From Phaseolus vulgaris (lineage: Eukaryota; Streptophyta; Magnoliopsida; Fabales; Fabaceae): 64,000 nucleotides of DNA. The translations under genes and the position numbers were made by a program. The DNA lies in assembly GCF_000499845.2 (NCBI RefSeq), contig NC_023749.2:33261766-33325765 (forward strand). Reading direction: 5' to 3'. This document shows positions 56,936-64,000 of the stretch, piece after piece. The notes beneath the pieces are model-generated. The model made no database searches. It was not told where the DNA came from and saw nothing but the letters and a program-made list of their open reading frames with translations. The first letter of the stretch is position 1. The number at the start of each line of letters is the position of its first letter.

Positions 56936-57840
56936 TGATATGAGTTGGCATATGAAAAGAAACTTTCAAGAATTGGATCAAGATTCTATAACCATTCAAG
57001 AACTCGTCAAGAACACAAAAACCAAGCCAAAACCGCATAGAAACCCATAAGGAGCATATGAACCGATTGATTTGTGAAAAGGAAACAAATGCACCGATTG
57101 AAATATCAATTAAGCACATATAAACCGAATAGAACAGCAAGTAACTACAATGAATCGATTAAAAACAGAACCCAACACATTTCTACTGATTGAAACACCA
57201 AGAACAACAAAGACACATGTTCTATAGTTTTTATGGACATGGAAAATGGAAGAAGAACATGGAAAGGTAGAAGAAACTTATGTGGTTGATGACCCTTGGA
57301 ATGTTCACGCCACTTGAAGGGTGGAGAAGCTTCAAGATGAGTGGATGCCGCCACTTGAGAGTCTCAAGAACCACCCAAGATAAGACTAGGAAGAAGAGAA
57401 GAGAACAAGTCTCTCACAACTCTCTCACCAATTTGGTGTAACTTATTTACTCAAAATTTCAACTTATCATTCAAGGTACCAAACACCCCTATTTATATGG
57501 AGAGGGCCGGCCATTGCTACAAGGGAGAAGGAGTTCGAAAAGTCACTCTTCTAGCTCCTTCTAGCGCCTAAGAGAGAAAGGAGTAGGAAGAGTCATTTCT
57601 TCCAACTTTTCCTAAAAAATGCGCCAATAATGCCATACAATGAGAGGTATCTTTTGGTTTTCCTCTTTTGGCATCTTCCTAAGGCTACTCCTATATTATT
57701 TACAAATTTATACAAGGGTAATTACAAAAAGAGAAAGCATTTGATGCTCTTTACCCAAAACTTTAGCCTTGCTCCTTGTAATCCTTCCTTGAGGTTCTTG
57801 GGCTTGGGCCTCACTTTCCTCTTCAACTTGATCTCCATCA
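56936..57840 (-). repeat. 5' LTR of gypsy element H
   Basis: On the minus strand it starts TGATGGAGATCAAGTTG at 57840 and ends CATATCA at 56936 (905 bp), followed two bases on by TGGTATCATGAG, close to the initiator tRNA-Met primer-binding site TGGTATCAGAGC. A TATA box (catataaatagggg on the minus strand) lies at about 57486-57500. The first ~100 bases can be read as a pol-tail-like peptide (GRITRSKAK), so the pol end may overlap the LTR in this family. The abrupt change to a Tat gag at 57841 marks the insertion edge. Confidence 0.7.
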
Positions 57841-58242
57841 ATGGTGCACGCGTTTAGGCGAGGAGTGTTTTCGGGTCCTTTCAGTGATTCTCTGATAAGG
57901 TGTCGCCCAAAGACGTTTTCCGAAATCCGTTGTCGAGTCGTGGCCTACATCGGCGCAAAAGAGGAGGTGACTAAAAAGTGTGGAAGTGTTGGCCCGGCTA
58001 GACCTCGGGGAACTGGTCGTCCTCAACCCATGAGGGTTCATGAGGCCACAACAGAGAAGAAAGTCCCGGCAAAGCAACCGCCATTTGAGCCTAGGAAGCC
58101 TCAAACCAGGCCACGAAAAAGGGAAGGTGCTCCCACCAGGCACAACTTCCGAATAGACCTTAAGGAGCTGATTGCTATCCCCAACGTGGCGGATAGGCTG
58201 AAGTCATCTCCAAAGAGCGATAAAAGCCTAGGCCTAGCAAGG
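57841..58242 (+). pseudogene. Gag fragment of a third Tat subfamily (element G1)
   Basis: About 134 codons homologous to the gag C-terminal part of B and F: AFRRGVFSGPF, VAYIGAKEEV, then FRIDLKELIAIPNVADRL, stopping just before the zinc knuckle. The left edge is the LTR of H, which therefore inserted into this gag. The right edge meets a foreign piece at about 58243. Open, but only a fragment. Confidence 0.8.
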
Positions 58243-58462
58243 TGATGAGAATCAAAAATAGATGAAAATGACCAAGGATGATACACTTGAAGGGTCATCT
58301 CAACAAGCAAATAAAGACCTCATTAATAGGAGGAATGGACAAGGGCCAAATCATTTAAAGTTCTTCTTATTGGTCTTCTCAAAAGATGAGGCCCAAGCCA
58401 AGAAGCCCAAGCCCAAGAAGCCCAAAGCCCAACCCATGAGGAGCAAGGCCAACAAGGATTTG
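58243..58462 (+). repeat. Foreign filler, possibly the start of an H-like LTR
   Basis: Begins tgatgagaatcaaaaatag, resembling the TGATGGAGATC start of the H LTR, and reads MRSKANKDL near its end, resembling the TRSKAK stretch there. It joins the gag fragment to the leader of an antisense gene, so everything between these parts of G1 is deleted. Confidence 0.4.
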
Positions 58463-59018
58463 TAGTCGGGGGAGGTAGGAGTTGGGGTTGTTTGATCCAT
58501 CTTAATGAGAAAAGCTAAAACAAAGAAGAAGAAAAAACGCAAAGTTCAGAGGAGGAAATGTCTGCACATCAGAAAAGAAAGCAAATAAGCAGAAAAACGA
58601 AGAACAGTTCTCGTAAATGCAAAAAACATAAACAGTCCCAGCACAGTTAAAGCAGATTAAGAGCATCAGAATTGTAAAACGAAGGCGATTATGGAATTAA
58701 AAAAATGCCTTTGAGTGATTATGCTTCAAGGAGACGAAGTGTTTCGGTAAGACGGCAGAGCGTTTTTAAAAGCATAAATGTTCGAAGAATGCATGAGAGA
58801 AGGAATGAAACAGTGAAGGGAGCAGGAGAATCGAAAGGTCTAACCTATAAGGGGCAGCGCAAGCGCCAACGCTCCACCGTTGATGTAGCCACATATACGT
58901 TTGAGAGAAAGTGTGGTGAAACGTCACCTCGAGGCACTGTGTACGTCTTGCCACTCATTCGCCACTTAGGTCGCCACAGGCGAGTAGTTAGTCTCTTCGC
59001 TGAAGCAATTTTTAATTC
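58455..59018 (-). pseudogene. Start and leader of the antisense gene of G1
   Basis: On the minus strand: the leader, a 5'-UTR splice acceptor (ttctttgttttag), then an ATG at 58504 with MDQTTPTPTSPDYKS, the same start as in G2 (62838). The frame is cut after about 14 codons by the filler at 58243-58462. The leader runs back to the polypurine tract at 59019. Confidence 0.6.
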
Positions 59019-59034
59019 GAGCTTGGGAGGCTTG
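59019..59034 (+). promoter_or_regulatory. Polypurine tract of G1
   Basis: gagcttgggaggcttg directly before a TGTACT LTR start. A diverged form of the tract in the other families. Confidence 0.7.
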
Positions 59035-60595
59035 TGTACTAGCCAGACCTCGGACATCGACATCAGACATCGACACTTGTGGAGCAGGTCGATTTGGTGA
59101 ACTAACCGTGATGGCAAGCCACGTAAGTAGGGCCCCAGGGATCATAAATGCTAAAGTTTACACCAAGAAAGACCTATTCATAGGATGGTCCATGCACATG
59201 GCTGTGTATAGTACATTTGGTGGTTTAGCACAAGTAAATATTCCCTGAAGACGCCTAAGCCCACAAGCGTTAGGGTTTTCGGGGAAAGTTGCATGCATGG
59301 CACGTGAAGAATTAGAGCACCTACAGAACGGTGGATCCCGCAGAATTGGTACATGAGTTGGTACCTTGGCGGCCATACCGTCAGGTTTTGCGTTCCAGAA
59401 AAGGAAAGTCTTGTGCGGCGGCTGCGCTAAGATTGCGTAACAATGCAATAGGATGTCCTCCTAGTAACCCTAATTTCACTAGAGAAAAGGTTCTAGTGGG
59501 ACAGGGAAGTTAACCTAAAAACAACCTATAAAAGGGAGTGGAGATCTCTGGTAAAGGTACGTCGTTTCTAAGACTGAAACTGTTTTACTTACTCGTTGTT
59601 TCTTAGCCCAGTACTGACTTGATCGTAGGAGTGAAATCAACAGGTAGGGCCCCCTCTGTTTCAACGGAGCCACTCTCCAACGTCCTGGGGAGAGCACAAA
59701 AACCACTAGAAATAGGAGGAGCCACCGCCTGCCTCTAGAGTGATGGAAGAGGGCCAAGCACAACTTCACAAGAAAGACAAAAGCCAAGACATGAGCATCC
59801 AAAGCCAAACCAAGAGCGTCTAGGGCTAAGGGAGGAGCGTCTAGGCCAAAGGGGAGGAGCGTCTAGCTCAAGGTGGAGAGCGTCTAGGCCAATGAAAGGA
59901 ATGTCTAGGACCAAATTGCTAAGCCCATGGCCAAGCGAATCCATGCAGATTTGTTTATGCTACATGAAGGCCCATTAGGGGTAGCTTAGTATTAGTTGTG
60001 GTGTAAATAGCATAAACTTGATTCCATGAGACTTGACCTAGATTTGCTAAAGATTTGGTCACTTTCTAGAAGGATTCTCCACATGGCCATGTGCTCCATG
60101 TGATGTAAATTTGCATTTCATTTTGATTAGCATTAGGGTTGCATTATGGTCCTCTTTAGCCTATAAAAAGAGGAGCCTACAACTTGTATTTTCAAGTTTA
60201 TTGTGAGTAAAGTTATGCTGCCATTTTGTGCCAAGCTTTGCTTCTCCCTAGAATTCTAGGCTCTAAACTTAACATCCTTCACCTTTCCTTGGGCTGGCCG
60301 AACCTCCCAATGTTCATACACACCATGCACCTTCAAGATCAACATCACTCTTAGGAGGATCTTGCACACACACATCCATGGCTTCCGCACCATCTCTTAC
60401 ATGATTCAGGCCCCAAGAAGAACTTCTTAGCCCAGTACTGACTTGATCGTACGAGTGAAATCAAAAGGTAGGGCCCCCTATGTTTCAACGGAGCCACTCT
60501 CCAACGTCCTGGGGAGAGCACAAAAACCACTAGAAATAGGAGGAGCCACCGCCTGCCTCTAGAGTCAACGACGACTAAGTCAACCGGCAAGAATA
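59035..60595 (+). repeat. LTR of the G subfamily, with an insertion and duplication
   Basis: Starts TGTACTAGCCAGACCTCG and ends around CCGGCAAGAATA (the last bases are decayed). A TATA box (cctataaaag) lies near 59525. About 824 bp of extra DNA sits inside: a 142-bp repeat (59600-59741 and 60424-60565) around a foreign LTR fragment (59742-60423), leaving an original LTR of about 737 bp. It is followed by hairpin repeats and not a primer-binding site. Confidence 0.75.
59742..60423 (+). mobile_element. Fragment of another gypsy LTR inserted in the G LTR
   Basis: Starts tgatggaagagggccaagc and contains a TATA box (agcctataaaaagagg, about 60160). It then has R/U5-like text typical of a legume gypsy LTR (gccaagctttgcttctcc; ggctggccgaacctccc; ccatggcttccgcacc). 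It has no clear 3' LTR end. It also has short repeats of gagcgtcta (59806-59890). Confidence 0.65.
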
Positions 60596-60830
60596 GTATG
60601 GTTCCAAGTAAAACATCTCCCTTACCTTTATACGCCAAGGTCGTGAACAGCAAAGCGAACCTCTCCCTTGCCTTTATACGTCAAGGTCGAGAATATTATG
60701 GTTCCAAAGTAAGACATCTCCCTTGCCTTTATACGCCAAGGTCGAGACCAGTAAAGTTTCGAGCAAACGTCACCTCTGCCTCTATGTGCAAAGATCGAGA
60801 AAGGTAAAGATCGGGAAAGAGCAAGTTAGT
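60596..60830 (+). repeat. Hairpin tandem repeats of element G2
   Basis: Four units of about 55-60 bp, each with ctcccttgcctttatacg followed by ccaaggtcgag, so that CCTTG pairs with CAAGG around a ~10-base loop. The position, 3' of the missing pol and before the antisense gene, is the same as in B and B1, but the sequence is different. Confidence 0.75.
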
Positions 60831-61111
60831 AAAGGATCATTCTACTTAGGTAAGGGAGGTCGTTGACATGCTGTTAGTTGGCAGAATTGCTCCAAAAATG
60901 CAAGTTAGCTAAGAACAGGCACAATATTAAGGTTTGAAGGAGGAAAGGGCATTCATGCGTGAAAAGTTCAGATCGAAAGAAAGACTTTCACACAAGTTAA
61001 ATGTTCCTTAAGTTACAAAATACAACGGTAAAGAGAGTCACCCCCACTGCTCAACATCCACCAATTGCCCATCGGCAATGGTCTTGGTTAGGCCAGTTTA
61101 AGAAATGTCCA
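60831..61111. other. Spacer between the G2 hairpin array and its antisense gene
   Basis: No coding frame is supported. Probable 3' UTR of the antisense gene, which ends at 61112. Confidence 0.4.
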
Positions 61112-62838
61112 TTACCGGATGCACGCAGGCAACTTGGGCCAGACATCCTCAAACCCCGCTGCGCAGGAGTCAGCGACATCACTGGTGAACTCATCTTTAG
61201 TTTGCTGGAAGAGTTCATCCTTACGAACCAACTCCTCCTTCAGCTTGGTCAACTCTTCTTTCATCTGGGTCATCTCTTCATCCCTGCTGCCAAGCTTCTC
61301 CTTCGGGCCATCCACCTCAGCCTGGAGGTCGCCATTCCTAACATATAACCTCAAGGTTTCCTCAGATTTCTCGAACAAGAGGTTTTTGGTCTCTCGATCG
61401 ATTTTGCAAAGCTCATCAACCTTTAGGGCGAGTCCGGTTAATCGACGTTTGAGCTCCATGGATTGAAGGATTTTTTGGCTAGCCAATTCCCTTGCCCTCC
61501 GCATCCTGGAGAGAAGAAGATTGGACCCAACTAGGGTTTCCCCCAGCTGTCTTGATACATGTTCCAGCAGAGGGACCTTCTTCAAGCCTTCCAGCCTCTC
61601 CTTGGTTCGGGTTGATTGAAGCACCTTTTGGAGGAAGGAGGACAGGTTTGCAGAGGAGTCCCACTGGTCTCCCTCTGAAGCCCTCTTCCATTTGCATTCG
61701 TGCACCACAACGTCGCGAGGGGAGGAGGTGCTGGGAAGACATTCCCTGTAGGAGGTCAGCTTTACGTTTCCTCTTAAAGACGAGACTTGAGTAGGTCTCG
61801 TCGTCCTTAGAGGGAGCAACGTCAGTGACCTTAGCTACCTCTTTCAGCCTCTTATCTTTAGGGACTGGAGCAGAAGAGCCTGGGCAGAAGGGCCTGGAGC
61901 AGAGGGGCCAGGAGCAGAGGGGCAGGAGCAGTGGGGCCTGAAGCACTTTTCTTTTGCGCAACCACGGCGGCCAAGTGTCTCCTCTTCTCCACGTCGAGCA
62001 CCATGCCTATATAAGAGGATAAAGGTACATAAGAATTCAAGCAAGTGACACACATAAGAAAGCAAAACACTAGCAGGAGTAGGAGAAAGGGGGTACTAAT
62101 GTAGCCCTTAAGAGATGCAGGGTTGTATTTGTGTTTAATCAGCTCAATAAAGCTAAACACTACTTGAAGGCTAGACAAGAAGTCGCACACCTCTCATTCC
62201 CGTGGGAGTAAGTCCTCGAGGCATCTGGGTTTCTTGAGCCCAGGTTTCTTCGTCCAGTAAAGGGGAAACCCATCCAAGAGGGTAAGGTCGTTCTTGTTGC
62301 AGCGAATCTTAAAGAATTCCCCCTTGAAGCCCTTGTATGATTGCTGGAAGAGGGTGAATAATACTCTCCCAACGACCCCGTTGAAGCTCACCCACAACTT
62401 TTTACCTGGGCTCTTGGCTTCAAAGAAATATAGGAACACATCCACATACGGCAGATGGCCGAAGTGGTGGCATAAAATGGAGAAGGCCCTAACAAACGCC
62501 CAGTTATTAGGGTGTAGTTGGGCGGGGGCGACGTTGATCTCGGTAAGGAGAGCTCATTCAAAACCAGTAAAGGGTAGGCAAAGGAAGAGCTTTTTGAAGA
62601 CAGTGGAGTAGATAAAACAAAATGGTCCCTCTGAGTCTACCCTACAAGGCACCACCCTCACAAATTTGTCGTGTTCTCAACCAAAGATACGAGATTTGTG
62701 GCAACTCTCGCTCTTCCTATATGTCACTATACTCGCGTGGGTGGTGAAGTCAGAGGTTTCCTCTAAGAGGTTACTGGGAGCCCATGGGTATACGTATTTG
62801 TAGTTAGGGGAGGGCTGACTTGGGGTTGTTTGATCCAT
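61112..62838 (-). pseudogene. Antisense gene of G2: Transposase_28-type domain plus coiled coil
   Basis: On the minus strand: ATG 62838 (MDQTTPSQPSPNYK), exon 1 to about 62200 with YPWAPSNLLEET, LTEINVAPAQLHPN, FLYFFEAKSPG and GFPLYWTKK. An intron of about 190 bp follows (acceptor near 62008, ttatatag). Exon 2 has a basic AAVVAQKKSASG start, a Pro/Ala-rich part, KRKRKA and a coiled coil of ~120 residues ending at 61112. Defects: a stop near 62678, a stop at about 62553 (TGA in place of a charged residue), and frameshifts near 61880 and 61740. The leader has a splice acceptor (tttgttttag) about 15 bases before the ATG. It is the shortest and most diverged of the long antisense genes. Confidence 0.72.
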
Positions 62839-63044
62839 CTTATGAAGAAAAGCTAAAACAAAGAAGAAGAAAAAAACGGAAAGCTCAGAAGAAGAAATGT
62901 GTGCGCTTCAGAAAGGAAAACAGCTAAGCAGAAAAATGAAGAGCAAGGATCATGAGGTGTGAGAAATGTAAACAGACCCAACGCAGTTAAAGCAGATTAA
63001 GAGCATCAAAATTGTAAAGCGAAGGCGGTTATGGAGTAAACAAC

Positions 63045-64000
63045 TGTACCGCCCTGGTAGTCGGAAGTGATGACGTGGCACCAAGCTACAGTATAGGCGT
63101 GTTGGCGAGACGCCAGGTTGGCAGAAGGAAAGGAAGTCGGGGGGCTCGTGAAGTCGCCAGTTATTATGTTGGCATGCTCCGATCTCTAGTATACCAGAAC
63201 CGGCGGTCACTGGGTTAAAGATGAAGTCGCCAGATGTAAACTCAGGCGACCAAGTGATTAGAGATCGCCGGAGCAAGCACATCGCCGAAGATGAAGGTGG
63301 TGCAGATTATGAAGGCGGCCGACGAGACCACAGGGAAGGTGTACGAAGGCACCCTAACTCGCCAATTCCAGTAGAGATCGCGCTCCAAGTTAGTTATGCA
63401 CTGAGTAGTATCATGCATAAGTAACTTAGCCAAAAGAGAATCAGAAGCAGCGCCCAAGTCAAGGAGGCTCCAGATGATGGCACGTGTACGGTTGGATGCG
63501 AGCCACGTGTCCAGATGCGTAACTGCCAGGAGAGAGAAAGTGACCAGGTATAAAAGGGTTTCCCAACGAACTTCTGAGGTACGCACGTTCAGATTGTCTT
63601 CTTTACGCTTGCGAGTTCTTGAGCATACTGTGAGAGAGAACTGATTCACGGTTCCTTGAGAGTTCTTGAGTGTTACTCTTGAAGAATTTGGTGGTGCAGT
63701 CACTGACTTGGGTTTTGGAGTGCGATCGGCCGCAGCGGCGCCGCTCTGTTCTTTTGTAGGTTCTTGAGGTGGATCGTGACAAAGGACGGAGGTTGAAGCG
63801 GTGCACACGTCGATCCAAGTTTGACGAGGCAAGTTCCAACGTTTTGGTCAACAGGCAGGATCATCAGGCGCCCACCGTGGGGCTGTGTAAAACCTGTTCC
63901 CATCCACAGCGTGAGTTCTTGGAGGTTTTCGCAGTTTTCTGTGTGGTTGTGTGCTGGTGCAACCGTTGTTCGCTGTTCATCTAGTTTTTGTTCGGTGTTT
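63045..64000 (+). mobile_element. Gypsy element B2 (family B), 5' end, continues beyond the window
   Basis: 5' LTR 63045-63863 (819 bp, TGTACCGCCCTGGTAG to AGGCAGGATCA), a tRNA-Lys primer-binding site and the start of the leader (gttcttggaggttttcg) closely matching B. It is inserted in the leader of the G2 antisense gene; the presumptive target duplication is acaac (63040-63044). The rest is outside the window. Confidence 0.85.
63866..63884 (+). promoter_or_regulatory. Primer-binding site of B2, tRNA-Lys type
   Basis: aggcgcccaccgtggggct, two bases after the LTR. It extends the match to tRNA-Lys by one base over that of B. Confidence 0.8.

Noticed and set aside
57740..57840. End of an H-type pol gene directly before its LTR
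   Set aside because: The peptide reading is suggestive, but the segment begins exactly at the TG of a plausible LTR, so I treat it as part of the LTR and only mention the alternative.

Overview
This window is plant nuclear DNA, most likely from a warm-season legume (Phaseolus/Vigna/Glycine type). The evidence is a class-I glycine-rich cell-wall protein gene, a dispersed repeat of the kind common in legume intergenic DNA, a CACTA transposon with TNP2, and large Ty3/gypsy elements of the Tat lineage with dual RNase H. The genus is inferred and was not tested. Only one ordinary host gene can be supported: a glycine-rich protein at 949-2322. Nearly everything from about 3.1 kb onward is transposable elements inserted into one another.

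Layout. 1-3420: host DNA with the glycine-rich protein gene and a legume dispersed repeat. 3421-9712: a decayed CACTA element (+), its transposase split by two solo LTRs, each with a 5-bp target duplication (5207-6223 and 7442-8391). 9713-11493: a truncated gypsy fragment 'D' (-). 11494-21543: gypsy element 'E' (-, family A), inserted in D and cut off inside its pol. 21543-39934: gypsy element 'B1' (+), left-truncated and interrupted by a complete element 'B' (22131-34318; 798-bp LTRs; target duplication gtccc). 39935-41700: AT-rich DNA I could not classify. 41701-42352: LTR fragment. 42350-57840: a chromovirus-like gypsy element 'H' (-), interrupted by a complete family-A element 'F' (43996-56822; target duplication acaat). 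57841-63044: fragments of a third Tat subfamily, 'G'. 63045-64000: the 5' LTR and start of another B-type element, 'B2', which runs off the window.

Shared plan of the Tat-type elements. Each has, in sense orientation, LTR, primer-binding site, one continuous gag-pol frame, then a short hairpin-rich or GGCGTCGCC-rich array. On the opposite strand, between that array and the polypurine tract, lies one gene (B, B1, G) or two genes (E, F). These genes encode a 'putative gypsy type transposon' (Transposase_28-like) domain. The long form continues through a GT-AG intron into a proline-rich and coiled-coil exon. A second intron in the 5' UTR ends 10-15 bases before the ATG in every copy where I could see it. 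Conservation of these introns in at least five diverged copies is the strongest sign of a genuine spliced gene carried antisense in the retrotransposon.

Most copies are broken by stops, frameshifts or deletions. The short antisense gene of F (288 codons after splicing) is the only multi-exon reading frame here that looks fully open. Other points of note: a small hairpin whose stem changes sequence in a compensatory way between copies in family-A LTRs and the spacer between the two antisense genes; an 80-bp piece of 3' flanking DNA copied just inside the 5' LTR of F in place of its primer-binding site; and a 142-bp duplication around an inserted LTR fragment in G.
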